A stretch of 64,000 nucleotides of DNA from an uncultured Lachnospiraceae bacterium. GTDB lineage: Bacteria; Bacillota; Clostridia; Lachnospirales; Lachnospiraceae. The stretch is taken from assembly GCA_949471785.1 (NCBI GenBank), contig CASWRE010000012.1:1-64000 (forward strand). Reading direction: 5' to 3'. The translations under genes and the position numbers were made by a program. Below are positions 33,858 to 42,280 of the stretch, piece by piece (position 1 is the stretch's first letter; the number at the start of each line of letters is the position of its first letter). Under the pieces are notes generated by a model. That model searched no databases. It was not told the origin of the DNA and saw nothing but the letters and a program-made list of their open reading frames with translations.

Positions 33858-35877
33858 ACAGGTACAACGTAATGCCGCCAAAAACCGAAAGGGAAACGGG
33901 CTGTTTTTCAGCTCCCTGATCATTGCCATTGTGGCCTTTTATACGCTGCTCTCCCTCGGAGATCAGGACGTTATGCGTTATCTTGCCACAGTCGAGAGCG
34001 ACGCAGTGGCGAAGCTGATGGCGCTGCTCCCCGTGGTGTACGCCGTTTCCCTGTTCTTTGTATTTTTTCTTGTTTATTTCGCCTGCAAATACCAGACGGA
34101 CAGCCGCAGGCGCGAGCTTGGTATGTATCTGATGCTTGGCATGAAGCGTAGTCGTATGTTTTTGATGCTATTTTGTGAAACGTTGTGGAGCAGCGTCATA
34201 TCCCTTCTTATCGGGCTTCCGGCGGCGTTGTTTTTGACAGAAGGGATCAGCCTTGCCACGGCGAAAGTGGTGGGACTGGGCATTATCGGCCATCATTTTT
34301 CTCTGTCGCTCCAGGCCATTTTCTGGACGGTCTGCGGATATGTCTTTGTGCAGCTTTTATCTATGCTGGTTATCTGCGTCGGCCTTAGCCGAATGGCCCC
34401 TGCAGATTTGCTCTGCTCAGGAGACGTCAAAAAGCAAAAGCTTTTGTCTGGTGGGAAAAGTACGGCGCTGTTTGCCCTCGGCGCCTGCTGTCTGCTTGCC
34501 GCCTATTATCTCGGTATATTTCGTATGCGCGGGCTGGATCTTATGACGCTGCTTGTCCTTGTCATTTTTGGAATTCTCGGTACCTTTCTTTTGTATCGCG
34601 GACTGGGCGGAATGCTCGGCGGGCGTATTCGCAGAAGGAACGCAAAAGCTGTGGGACTTTCTGTTTTTACCGCAAGGCAGGTGCAGGAGAACGTTCTGTC
34701 GCAGCATAAATCGCTGGCGGTGTCCTCATTGCTTCTGCTGATGGCGCTTTCCTGCATTTCCTACGGCATCTCCATGGTGACAGGACGCTCCACAAGCAGC
34801 CGCTCGGTCGATTTTTCGCTATTCGGTGAGGAGGAACAAATTGACGCTGCTCTGGAAAAAGACGGCGTCCGTGAAATGGTGAAGGAGACCTATCCTTTAT
34901 ATCTTTCTTCTGTAAAGGACGGATATTTCCGGGATGAAGAAAAAGCATTTGATACCGGGGAGATGGAAAAAGCCCTTGGCGCCATTGAGGGTTCAGAAAA
35001 TATCATCGAAAATCTTCATATTGAATATGTCATAGCAGAAAGCTCCTATAACCGCATCCTGAAAAATGTGGGCAAGGAGGAGCTGAAGCTTTCGGCGCAT
35101 GAGGCGGCAATCTATACTTCGATAGGCAATGACGGAGATTTCGGATCGATTCTGTCAAAAGCGACCGGATCAAAAATTTCCATCGGTATTGACGGTATTT
35201 CATACGATATCCGCCCCACGCTTTATATGGATAACGTTGTGGCGGATCGGGCAATTACTATTTATATGGCGCTGATCGTACCGGATGAGTTATTCCTGCA
35301 GCTTGCCGGAGAACCGAAAGCATACTGCCGTAACGTTAGCCTGTCCGATACGGTTGTAGAGGATATGGGACTGATGCAGGCGGTACAGAAAACAGACGCG
35401 CTGCTTGCGGATACAGGGATTGAGTACGACAGCTATCTCGGCGGAATCGGAAGAAATCTGTTCTACACGGTGGCGGCAAGCTATCTTTCGATCTATCTGG
35501 GCGTGCTGTTCTGGCTGATTGCCAACACCGTCATCGGACTGAAATATCTGATCGGCCAGCGTCGGACGAAACGCCGCTATGAAACGCTGACAATGCTTGG
35601 AGCCGACGCCCAGTCCATGTGCCATTCGGTGAAAAAGCAGATCGGAACATACTTTTTCCTGGTGCTTTGCACTGCGCTTGTCAGCAGCGCCGCGGCGATA
35701 TTCACCATGTTTACAAGTTTTACCAAACTGCCCGCGGGCGTTTCCGTGCAGACGGTGGCGCTGCTTTCGGCGGTTGCTCTGGTGATTTTTGCAGGCATTG
35801 AAATGCTGTATATCGGTATTGTCAAGCGGACGGCCGTCCGCGAGATATGCCGGATTGAAATAACCGATCGGAGGTGA
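33847..35877 (+). CDS. bceB: Bce-type ABC transporter permease with large extracellular domain
   Basis: A 676-residue membrane protein with the FtsX/MacB-like permease arrangement. There are two helices near residues 20-85 (LFFSSLIIAIVAFYTLL, VVYAVSLFFVFFLVYF), a group of helices to residue ~310, a soluble extracellular domain of about 200 residues (~315-540) that recognises the peptide antibiotic in this family, and a final group of three helices. It is expected to form the sensory complex with the kinase encoded two genes on. The conserved RRRELGMYLMLGMKRSRM cytoplasmic turn is present. It overlaps the ATPase gene and lies 4 bases from the regulator gene. Confidence 0.9.
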   Translation: MFFKQVQRNAAKNRKGNGLFFSSLIIAIVAFYTLLSLGDQDVMRYLATVESDAVAKLMALLPVVYAVSLFFVFFLVYFACKYQTDSRRRELGMYLMLGMKRSRMFLMLFCETLWSSVISLLIGLPAALFLTEGISLATAKVVGLGIIGHHFSLSLQAIFWTVCGYVFVQLLSMLVICVGLSRMAPADLLCSGDVKKQKLLSGGKSTALFALGACCLLAAYYLGIFRMRGLDLMTLLVLVIFGILGTFLLYRGLGGMLGGRIRRRNAKAVGLSVFTARQVQENVLSQHKSLAVSSLLLLMALSCISYGISMVTGRSTSSRSVDFSLFGEEEQIDAALEKDGVREMVKETYPLYLSSVKDGYFRDEEKAFDTGEMEKALGAIEGSENIIENLHIEYVIAESSYNRILKNVGKEELKLSAHEAAIYTSIGNDGDFGSILSKATGSKISIGIDGISYDIRPTLYMDNVVADRAITIYMALIVPDELFLQLAGEPKAYCRNVSLSDTVVEDMGLMQAVQKTDALLADTGIEYDSYLGGIGRNLFYTVAASYLSIYLGVLFWLIANTVIGLKYLIGQRRTKRRYETLTMLGADAQSMCHSVKKQIGTYFFLVLCTALVSSAAAIFTMFTSFTKLPAGVSVQTVALLSAVALVIFAGIEMLYIGIVKRTAVREICRIEITDRR

Positions 35878-35881
35878 TCCT

Positions 35882-36559
35882 GTGCCCGGGATTGTGATTG
35901 TGGAAGATGATATTTATCTGCGTGAGGAGCTGATCCATACACTGAAAAAAGCCGGCTATGACGCGGCGGCGCTCACGACGTTTGACCGCGCAGAGGAACA
36001 GATTGTCTCACTGCGGCCGGAGCTTGTCCTGCTCGACGTGAATCTGCCAGGAAAATCCGGCTATGAGTTGTGCAGACGTCTGAAAATGAAATCTGCCTTC
36101 CCAATTCTGATCCTGACGGCCCGGGATACCCTTTCGGACGAACTGACGGCGCTGGGGCTTGGCGCGGATGATTTTCTCACGAAGCCCTGTCATCCGGATC
36201 GCCTGGCCGCAAGGGCAGGGCGGCTTCTGCAGACTTACAACAGGCAGTTTCGCGCCCTGCTCCGGGTCGGCGCCCTGTCGCTGGATACCGACACTTACAA
36301 GCTGGTTTCGGAGGACGGATTTTTGATCCTTGCCGAGACAGAGGGAAAAATCATGCGGCTTTTGATGGAACAGTATCCGCATATTGTGGACAAAGGCGAG
36401 CTGTTTGCCGCCGTCTGGGGAACGGAGGAATTTGTGGACGAAAATATTCTGCAGGTCAATATGAGCCGCCTGCGCAAGAGCCTGGCGGAGATCGGTCTGA
36501 AGGAGATCGTCCGCAATATCCGGGGAAAGGGTTATGTGTTGGAGGTGGACGGCCTGTGA
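35882..36559 (+). CDS. bceR: OmpR-family response regulator of the Bce module
   Basis: The receiver domain (residues 1-120) has the acidic pair VEDD, the phospho-acceptor aspartate in LVLLDVNLPGKSGYE, and the conserved lysine in LTKPCHPDRL. The C-terminal winged helix (residues ~130-225) has MRLLMEQYPHIVDKGEL, VNMSRLRKSL and IRGKGYVLE. At 225 residues it matches BceR relatives. It would bind the inverted repeat at 33001 and activate the operon on kinase signalling. Start: the GTG at 35882 (AGGTGATCCT upstream) gives PGIVIVEDD. It overlaps the kinase gene by 4 bases. Confidence 0.92.
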   Translation: MPGIVIVEDDIYLREELIHTLKKAGYDAAALTTFDRAEEQIVSLRPELVLLDVNLPGKSGYELCRRLKMKSAFPILILTARDTLSDELTALGLGADDFLTKPCHPDRLAARAGRLLQTYNRQFRALLRVGALSLDTDTYKLVSEDGFLILAETEGKIMRLLMEQYPHIVDKGELFAAVWGTEEFVDENILQVNMSRLRKSLAEIGLKEIVRNIRGKGYVLEVDGL

Positions 36560-37551
36560 GAAAAGTGATCAGACGCTCCCGAAACTGGCTTATCCTGTTG
36601 CTGGCCACAGACGTCGTATTTCTGTTTGCGGCGTGGATCATGCGCCGCGAGGCGCTTCCGTATATGCTGCTGTTTCTCCTTCTGTTTACAGTGTTTGCTT
36701 TTGCGGCCGGGGTTTTTGCGGAGATTTGCCGCCGGCGAAAGGAAGACGCAGCTCTGCTGGACTTTCTCAGTAATCCCGGCGAACAGACAGAGGAAGCACT
36801 TCTGAATCTTTTTGAACATAGCGAGGCTTCCCGTATGCTTTACACGCAGTTCCTTGCCGACCTGTCGCTGATCAATGAGAAGACTGTGGAGCTGGCGGAG
36901 TATCGGGAATATATTGAGGCTTGGGTGCACGAAGCGAAAACGCCCTTATCGCTTTTCGCCTTAGTGCTGGGAAATCATAGAGATGAGATGTCGTCTTATG
37001 TGTACACAAGACTGAATTATACTTGGCGTCAGCTGAATGAGGATGTGGAGCGCATTCTGTACTATGCGCGCCTGCAGGCGGAGCATTCGGATATCAAATT
37101 TACCCGTTTTCGCCTGGATGAGTGTGTGACCGAAGTCCTTGCGGAGTATGGTACATTTACCGAGGAGAGGAAAATTTCCGTAACGGCCGAATTGCCGCCG
37201 ACAGAAGCGATATCCGACCGCAAGGTCGTCGCTTTTATGCTGTCGCAGATTATCGGCAACGCTGTGAAATACGCGGACGGAATTCACGGGGAAGCGTCTG
37301 TTTCCCTGCGGCAGGAAGGGGATAAAATCTATCTCGATGTCTGCAATAACGGCGACGGCGTGCCGCCGGAGGATCTGCCGTTTATTTTCGACAAGGGCTT
37401 TACAGGTAATCATCCGAATCGGCAAAAAGCCACGGGGATGGGGCTGTATCTTGTTCGGAAATATGCCGAGCTGCTGTGCGTGGAGGTACGGACGATTTCC
37501 GATATTCCGTATGACAGCGGATTCGGAATAGAAATGGTTTTTGTTTTATAA
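36556..37551 (+). CDS. bceS: intramembrane-sensing histidine kinase of the Bce module
   Basis: Two N-terminal helices with almost no extracellular loop (WLILLLATDVVFLFAAWIM and LPYMLLFLLLFTVFAFAAG) define the intramembrane-sensing type, which needs its partner transporter to detect antibiotics. The phospho-accepting histidine is in EAWVHEAKTPLSL, the N box in QIIGNAVKYADG, and the G boxes include GMGLYLVRKYAELL. At 331 residues it has the expected size. It overlaps the regulator gene by 4 bases and ends just before a terminator shared with the converging M56 gene. Confidence 0.92.
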   Translation: MRKVIRRSRNWLILLLATDVVFLFAAWIMRREALPYMLLFLLLFTVFAFAAGVFAEICRRRKEDAALLDFLSNPGEQTEEALLNLFEHSEASRMLYTQFLADLSLINEKTVELAEYREYIEAWVHEAKTPLSLFALVLGNHRDEMSSYVYTRLNYTWRQLNEDVERILYYARLQAEHSDIKFTRFRLDECVTEVLAEYGTFTEERKISVTAELPPTEAISDRKVVAFMLSQIIGNAVKYADGIHGEASVSLRQEGDKIYLDVCNNGDGVPPEDLPFIFDKGFTGNHPNRQKATGMGLYLVRKYAELLCVEVRTISDIPYDSGFGIEMVFVL

Positions 37552-37561
37552 ATGAATTCTG

Positions 37562-37584
37562 ACGGGCATAGAATCTATGCCCGT
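37562..37584. terminator. bidirectional terminator between the Bce module and the M56 gene
   Basis: ACGGGCATAGA and TCTATGCCCGT pair perfectly with a minimal loop, followed by TTTGTTC on the + strand. Converging genes lie on both sides. Confidence 0.7.
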
Positions 37585-37617
37585 TTGTTCTGAACAATGT
37601 CGGCGGGATCAGCGGAT

Positions 37618-38946
37618 TTACTGGCCGCCATGATGCCGGAAACGATGGCGTTCCGAATGGTGATTTTCTGAAAGGTCGCCGTATGCTGAAGGGTCTGTGA
37701 TTTCCGAAGCGTTTTCATTCCCTGCAGCCATGGAGGAATCCGCCACATGGGAATAGGATTCATCCTGTAGGAGGCCGTCTGTATCGGAGGCATGGGAATA
37801 GGAGCCGTCTGCAGCGGGCGCATCAGGATAGGAGCCGTCTGTATCGGGTACACCGGAATAGGAGCCGTCCGTATCAGAATAGGCGTCATCTCCTACGTCT
37901 TCGGTTGTATCCGGAAGGTCGCCGTTTTCGGCCGTATCCGGTGAATTGTTGTCTTCGGCTGTATTCGGCAGGTTGCCGCCTTCGACCGTGTCCGGTGAGC
38001 TGTCGTCTTCGGTGGTATTTGTATCGCTCAGCCGGGGATCGGCGGCGATGGGGTTGGCGGCGCAGACGAAAACGACGGCAAGGCAGAGAAGGGCCGAGAG
38101 CAGAGCGGCAACGGGGCGGGGCGGTTTCCAGTGCAGAATGTGCAGGACTCTTTTCTTGATATCGGTTTCTCCGAAGGCCAGAGGGCCGGGGGAGGGGAAA
38201 CGGCCGCGCAGGGCAAAGGAGAGCAGCGCTTCGCTGTAATCACCGGAGGCATGTTCTTCCCGGCCCAGCACATGCTCGTCGCAGCTCATCTCCATATCCT
38301 TGCAGCACAGATGGAAAGCGAGCCAGCATAACGGGTTGAACCAGTGCAGGGACAACAGCAGGTAAGCGGCCATTTTCAGGATATGGTCGCAGCGTTTTAC
38401 ATGATAATTTTCATGGAGCAGGACGTAGTGCAGAGTCTGACTGTCCAGATAGTAGGGGATATAGATTTTCGGACGGACTATTCCCAGGATAAAAGGAGAG
38501 TATACATATTCCGACTGGAACACGTTATCTTCCAGGCGAACGGCCGTGCGTAGTCTGCAGGTCAGACGGATATAAGAGATCAGGCCATAAGCCGCAAGGG
38601 CGGCCGCGCCGGCAAGCCACAGAACAGCCCCCAGGATAAGCCACATCTGTGGAGACGCGGGATTCCGGAGCGCGGCGGGAAGGCCGGACGCGGGGGCAAT
38701 ATCCGCCAGAGCTGCCGACGGATCGGCGGCCAGGGACGGGAATATTCTCGGGAGTCTCAGACGGAACAGGCTGATGGTCGATGAAAAGGACACGGGGCAG
38801 CAGAGCCGGAACGCTACGACGCCCCATAAAAAATAGGAATACTTTTTTGGAGCTTTACGCAGCAGAAGCCGTACGATGAGTACGGCTAAAATGCTGTAAC
38901 CGGCGGTCAGGCTCATAGAGAGCATTGACAGGAACAGATTGCTCAT
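37618..38946 (-). CDS. M56-family (BlaR1/MecR1-like) membrane metalloprotease with acidic repeat tail
   Basis: Membrane helices (MLSMSLTAGYSILAVLIVRLLL and others) surround a zinc-protease motif HENYH (His-Glu-x-x-His) near residue 180. This is the form of sensor that cleaves a partner BlaI repressor on signal. After a last helix (LLSALLCLAVVFVCAANPI, ~residues 290-308) comes an acidic extracellular tail. It is made of nine-residue repeats (such as TAENGDLPD) and ten-residue repeats (PDTDGSY-type), ending in a His-rich HHSERHRFRHHGG. There is no penicillin-binding domain, so the stimulus is not evidently a beta-lactam. It is the last gene of a minus-strand operon with the BlaI-like gene and the Cys/His-repeat gene. 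CAGGAGG lies 10 bases upstream. Confidence 0.86.
   Translation of the reverse strand: MSNLFLSMLSMSLTAGYSILAVLIVRLLLRKAPKKYSYFLWGVVAFRLCCPVSFSSTISLFRLRLPRIFPSLAADPSAALADIAPASGLPAALRNPASPQMWLILGAVLWLAGAAALAAYGLISYIRLTCRLRTAVRLEDNVFQSEYVYSPFILGIVRPKIYIPYYLDSQTLHYVLLHENYHVKRCDHILKMAAYLLLSLHWFNPLCWLAFHLCCKDMEMSCDEHVLGREEHASGDYSEALLSFALRGRFPSPGPLAFGETDIKKRVLHILHWKPPRPVAALLSALLCLAVVFVCAANPIAADPRLSDTNTTEDDSSPDTVEGGNLPNTAEDNNSPDTAENGDLPDTTEDVGDDAYSDTDGSYSGVPDTDGSYPDAPAADGSYSHASDTDGLLQDESYSHVADSSMAAGNENASEITDPSAYGDLSENHHSERHRFRHHGGQ
37771..37890. repeat. four 30-bp tandem repeats inside the M56 gene
   Basis: Units begin at 37771, 37801, 37831 and 37861, built on GGAGCCGTCTGTATCGG. They encode ten-residue units containing DTDGSY. 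Copy number could vary between strains. Confidence 0.75.
37907..38014. repeat. four 27-bp tandem repeats inside the M56 gene
   Basis: Units begin at 37907, 37934, 37961 and 37988, built on GTATCCGG and a CTTCGG end. They encode nine-residue acidic units. They lie beside the 30-bp array in the same extracellular tail. Confidence 0.75.
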
Positions 38947-39058
38947 GGGATGATAGCCTCCTGAAAATTTACGAAAATAATGGCGGCGGGCAGTCCGGGT
39001 GGCCGCGGAAACAATGACAAAACAGGTATTGCCGGGGATGTGCTCCGACCGTCGGACG

Positions 39059-39640
39059 TCAGTAGGATGTTACGGTAGAGTGTCCGTAATAGTATTTGCC
39101 GTTATGCTTGTGCTTCTTTGTTTTTTTGCAGTTGTTCACGGTACACTGGCTGTAGACCTTGCCGCTTCCGGCGTGGCCATAATAGTATATGCCGCTGTGT
39201 TTATGCTTTTTAGTCTTTTTGCAGCCGCTTACGGTGCATTGGCTGTAGGTGATCCGGCAGCTGGAATGACCGTAATAGGTTTTGCCGTGATGCCTGTGTC
39301 TTTTAGTCTTTTCGCATCCGGCCACGGTGCATTGGCGGTAGGCGCTGCCTGAGCCGCAGTGTCCGTAATAGGTTTTGCCGTGATGTCTGTGCAGGCCGGT
39401 TTTCTTACATTTTTCTACGGTACACTGACCGTAGGTGATGCATTTTCCGGTGTGGCCGTAATACTGACGGCCGCTGTGGGTATGCGTTCCTGTCCTCCGG
39501 CAGCTGGACATATTGCATGGATGCTGCGCCGCATGAGATGAGCCATGGTGGCCGCCGCCATGATGCCCGTGGGCGGTAACAGTCACAGGCGCCTGCAAAA
39601 GAAGAAGGATGAGGGCGGTAAAAAGAAGAATTTTTTTCAT
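39059..39640 (-). CDS. secreted Cys/His-repeat protein, candidate metal binder
   Basis: I do not recognise a named family. A signal peptide (KKILLFTALILLLLQAPVTVTA) is followed by a His/Gly stretch (HGHHGGGHHGSSHA) and five copies of a roughly 31-residue unit of the form C-x4-C-(K/R)-(K/R)-T-x2-H-x-H-x3-YYGH, for example CTVSGCKKTKKHKHSG. Regularly spaced Cys and His pairs suggest zinc or copper binding, or disulfide-linked repeats. I take the ATG at 39640 (AGGAGG 10 bases upstream), not 39667. It lies between a BlaI-like repressor gene and an M56 sensor gene in one operon, so it is probably the regulated product or a ligand-presenting partner of the sensor, whose own tail is also His-rich. 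Confidence 0.75.
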   Translation of the reverse strand: MKKILLFTALILLLLQAPVTVTAHGHHGGGHHGSSHAAQHPCNMSSCRRTGTHTHSGRQYYGHTGKCITYGQCTVEKCKKTGLHRHHGKTYYGHCGSGSAYRQCTVAGCEKTKRHRHHGKTYYGHSSCRITYSQCTVSGCKKTKKHKHSGIYYYGHAGSGKVYSQCTVNNCKKTKKHKHNGKYYYGHSTVTSY

Positions 39641-39647
39641 GATACGG

Positions 39648-40007
39648 TTACCTCCTGTGCTGGTCAATCAGTTTTTTAAGTTCCAGGGCTTCCTGCCCGG
39701 AGATGGCTTTCCCGTCAAAAAAGGAAGTGAGAAACTGGGGCAGGGAACCTCCGAAGGTGTGATCCACAAAATGTCTGCTGGCAAAAGCCTGTACCTGCTC
39801 CTTGGGGATGCACGAGGAAACGACGGTGTCCTCATTCCGTGCCAGGCCTTTTGTGCAAAGCTTTTTCAGCGTTGTGTAGGTGGTGGATTTTTTCCATCCC
39901 AGAATTTCGGAACAGTGATCCACCAGACTGCGGGACGTGAGCGGTTCGTAATCCCAGATGACACACATAAAACGGTAATCACTTTCACATAATTTTAGTA
40001 ATTCCAT
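39648..40007 (-). CDS. BlaI/MecI/CopY-type repressor
   Basis: A 119-residue winged-helix repressor: LCESDYRFMCVIWDYEPLTSRSLVDHC, then LGWKKSTTYTTLKKLCTKGLA, the recognition helix region of BlaI-like proteins, and a C-terminal dimerisation helix (ISGQEALELKKLIDQHRR). The canonical protease cleavage site is not evident by eye. I choose the ATG at 40007 with AAAGGAGG 6 bases upstream over the track start at 40040, which lies in the operator. An inverted repeat (GGTCGG-N6-CCGACC) and a TTGACA promoter lie directly upstream, so it probably represses its own operon of Cys/His-repeat protein and M56 sensor. Confidence 0.88.
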   Translation of the reverse strand: MELLKLCESDYRFMCVIWDYEPLTSRSLVDHCSEILGWKKSTTYTTLKKLCTKGLARNEDTVVSSCIPKEQVQAFASRHFVDHTFGGSLPQFLTSFFDGKAISGQEALELKKLIDQHRR

Positions 40008-40020
40008 AGAGTCCTCCTTT

Positions 40021-40038
40021 GGTCGGCGATTACCGACC
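40021..40038. promoter_or_regulatory. candidate operator of the first BlaI-like repressor
   Basis: GGTCGG and CCGACC form a perfect inverted repeat with a six-base spacer, 13 bases before the repressor start codon. A second partial site (CCGACCGG, about 40059) lies inside the promoter spacer. Confidence 0.6.
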
Positions 40039-40046
40039 ACGAGTAT

Positions 40047-40075
40047 AGTCTATAACAACCGACCGGCTTTGTCAA
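40047..40075 (-). promoter_or_regulatory. promoter of the first BlaI/M56 operon
   Basis: On the minus strand a perfect TTGACA (40070-40075) and TAGACT (40047-40052) are 17 bases apart. The operator-like repeats flank and overlap it, fitting repression. Confidence 0.6.
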
Positions 40076-40097
40076 GGGTGAAAAAGTAAAAAATAGG

Positions 40098-40124
40098 GTA
40101 ACTGTGAAGGTACTGAACAGTTAC
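40098..40124. repeat. GTAAC-type hairpin, copy 2
   Basis: All 27 bases are identical to 19900-19926, about 20 kb away. It lies in the gap between the divergent BlaI-like genes. Confidence 0.7.
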
Positions 40125-40289
40125 AAAATCAGAAGTTTGTGATCGGAAAATAAATCCGGCGTCAATCAAAAATCATTTTCTATATAAACTGAGACAATTT
40201 CCTTGTAAAACAGCGAAGGATCTGGTAAGATAAAAACGAACGTGACTACAAAATTAGACAATACGGTGATAAGGGAAAGGATGAAGCAT

Positions 40290-40673
40290 ATGTTTGGGAA
40301 AAGGATTCTCAGCGAGTGCGAAGAAGTAATTATGAAAGCGGTGTGGGACGCGGGGGAAGATATATCCATCCCCGATCTGATCACGGTACTTCGGGAACAG
40401 TACGGGAAAGACTACCAGAGGACGACGGTGGTAACATTTTTGTCCCGGTTGGCCGGTAAGGACTATGTGGAAACATTTCGCAGAGGCCGACTGTCCTATG
40501 CCCGCCCGTTAAAAAGTGAAGAAGAATATAAGTCTTATCTTGCCGGAAGAGAGTTGAATCGGTGGTTCAGGGACGACGCTTCGGATTATGTGTCTTCTCT
40601 TTTGAAAGAAAGAGGGATATCTAAGGAGGAAAAGGAGAAAATCAGGAGGCTGCTGGATGAACTGGACGATTAA
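40290..40673 (+). CDS. second BlaI/MecI-type repressor
   Basis: A winged-helix repressor of the BlaI family: LSECEEVIMKAVWDAGEDISIPDLI, YQRTTVVTFLSRLAGKDYV and a C-terminal helical dimerisation part, NRWFRDDASDYVSSLLKERGISKEE. The track frame starts at a GTG at 40242; I take the ATG at 40290 because it gives the usual family start and has GGGAAAGG about 9 bases before it. It overlaps the following M56 gene by 17 bases, the standard repressor-sensor pairing. It is divergent from the first BlaI-type operon, with 282 bases between the two start codons. No clean operator was found there for this repressor. Confidence 0.88.
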   Translation: MFGKRILSECEEVIMKAVWDAGEDISIPDLITVLREQYGKDYQRTTVVTFLSRLAGKDYVETFRRGRLSYARPLKSEEEYKSYLAGRELNRWFRDDASDYVSSLLKERGISKEEKEKIRRLLDELDD

Positions 40674-42033
40674 TCTGATGGGCTGCATGGCGCTTACCGC
40701 ATTGACCGGCGGCATTTTTCTGGCGGCCTGGCTGTGTCTGAAATGGGCTGCGGAAAAGCGGGGGTATATTGAATTTCTGTACAGGGCTTTATGGCCGGCG
40801 ACGCTTTTTTTCCTGGTCCCGGCCGCCTTCCTCTGCTGTCTGTTCCGGGCCCGGACGGGGGAATATGCGGGGACGGGGGCCTGGCCCGGCTGCTTTTCCC
40901 CGTCTATAAAGATGATGGGAGAAAGGGCCGCGGGGGTCTGGCTCTGCGGAGCGGCTCTGCTGCTGCTTTTGTATGGCGTGGATTTTTTGCGGTACCGCTA
41001 TCAGATCAGGAATAAGATCCGGTGCGGTGGGATGAAATACGCCGTCTTCTGCCGGACGCTGGAAGAACTGGGTCTGTCGGAGGGAAAAGTAGGATTGTAT
41101 GAATCCTATCACGTGAGGACGCCGATGGTCACGGGTCTGTGGCGGCCGAAGGTGCTCCTGCCGGCGGGGGAATATGGAGAAAAGGAGCTGCAGGTCATTT
41201 TTCTCCATGAATTGAGCCATTACAGACAAAAAGACTTGTGGCTGAAAAGCATCCTGCGGATGGCCGTGATTTGGCAGTGGTTTAATCCTGCCGTATGGGT
41301 ATTGAGGATGCTGGTATGGCGTTGGAGCGAGTATGCCTGTGACAGCTGTGTATGCAGGAAAACGGGAAAAGCAGGAGAATATTTTGGTGTGATTCTGTCC
41401 CTTACAGAGCCTGCCAGGGGATGGACAGATGGCGGCAGGTCGCTGCTGCTTGCCCATAAGCATGAATTAACCCGGAGAGTGGAAAAAATGAAAAAATGTT
41501 TCAAAAAGGAATTGCCGAAAATGAGGTGGGTATACGGCTTATGTACGGCCCTGCTGTTGTGCGGCACGGTATCGGTCTATGCGTCTTCGGAGGGGCTGCT
41601 TGCCGGATATGACAGATGGTATGAAGAGACGGATGTGGCTCTTGAGGAGGAAGGGCAGCCCTTTGAGGAGATGACGGAATATGAGGAAACCGGGGACAAC
41701 GGTCTGGTCGAGGAAATGGATGAATCGGCGGCGTTGCAGCCCGGGGCGAGATCCGGGAATATGGAGTGGACGGTAAAGGCCGACAAACGGAAGACCAGCG
41801 CGGGCTTTTCGGCGAAATCGGGACAGACCATCGAAATAACGGTGATACTTTTGCCAACGGATCTATCTACTAATGTCGGTATTATTGAGCCGGACGGAAC
41901 GCGAAGATATGTGACTGGCAAAAGAGCGGTTTCCCATGATTTCAAATTGGACCAAACTGGTACATATAAAATCTTTATTGAAAATAAGAATTCAAAATCG
42001 ATTAAAGCAACTGTTTCATATGCCGTAAAATAG
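40657..42033 (+). CDS. M56-family membrane metalloprotease sensor with extracellular beta domain
   Basis: Helices in the N-terminal ~110 residues (GCMALTALTGGIFLAAWLCL, LWPATLFFLVPAAFLCCLF, AALLLLLYGVDFL) lead to the zinc-protease motif HELSHYRQKDLW near residue 185, and a last helix lies near residue 295 (VYGLCTALLLCGTVSVYAS). Beyond it are an acidic stretch (EEEGQPFEEMTEYEE) and a C-terminal beta-rich unit (MEWTVKADKRKTSAGF, TGTYKIFIENKN) that may be the sensor. It has no penicillin-binding motifs. It overlaps the BlaI-type gene and is followed by a secreted small protein and an ABC transporter, which it may control. Confidence 0.88.
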   Translation: MNWTINLMGCMALTALTGGIFLAAWLCLKWAAEKRGYIEFLYRALWPATLFFLVPAAFLCCLFRARTGEYAGTGAWPGCFSPSIKMMGERAAGVWLCGAALLLLLYGVDFLRYRYQIRNKIRCGGMKYAVFCRTLEELGLSEGKVGLYESYHVRTPMVTGLWRPKVLLPAGEYGEKELQVIFLHELSHYRQKDLWLKSILRMAVIWQWFNPAVWVLRMLVWRWSEYACDSCVCRKTGKAGEYFGVILSLTEPARGWTDGGRSLLLAHKHELTRRVEKMKKCFKKELPKMRWVYGLCTALLLCGTVSVYASSEGLLAGYDRWYEETDVALEEEGQPFEEMTEYEETGDNGLVEEMDESAALQPGARSGNMEWTVKADKRKTSAGFSAKSGQTIEITVILLPTDLSTNVGIIEPDGTRRYVTGKRAVSHDFKLDQTGTYKIFIENKNSKSIKATVSYAVK

Positions 42034-42236
42034 TGGGTTAAAAAAATGTTTTCTATCTTTTTTGGAAACTGAAAAGTTTGTGATATTAGTTATACACGAA
42101 AAGCAGGATTGATCGAATGCTTCGGCCTTTCCCAGTGCGCAATGGGTGATATTGTTCAGACCGGATTCGTTCTTTCAATAAAAAGGGATTCTTGCCGGCT
42201 TTGAGCAATGGCAGAGGCAGGATGCAAAAAACAAAT

Positions 42237-42261
42237 GGCATGTGCGGATAACCCGCATGCC
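42237..42261 (+). promoter_or_regulatory. leader hairpin before the small secreted-protein gene
   Basis: GGCATGTGCGG and CCGCATGCC pair with one bulged base around a short loop, 20 bases before the start codon. The 247 bases between the M56 gene and this gene hold nothing else recognisable. Confidence 0.4.
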
Positions 42262-42280
42262 AAGAAGGGAGAAATAAGAA

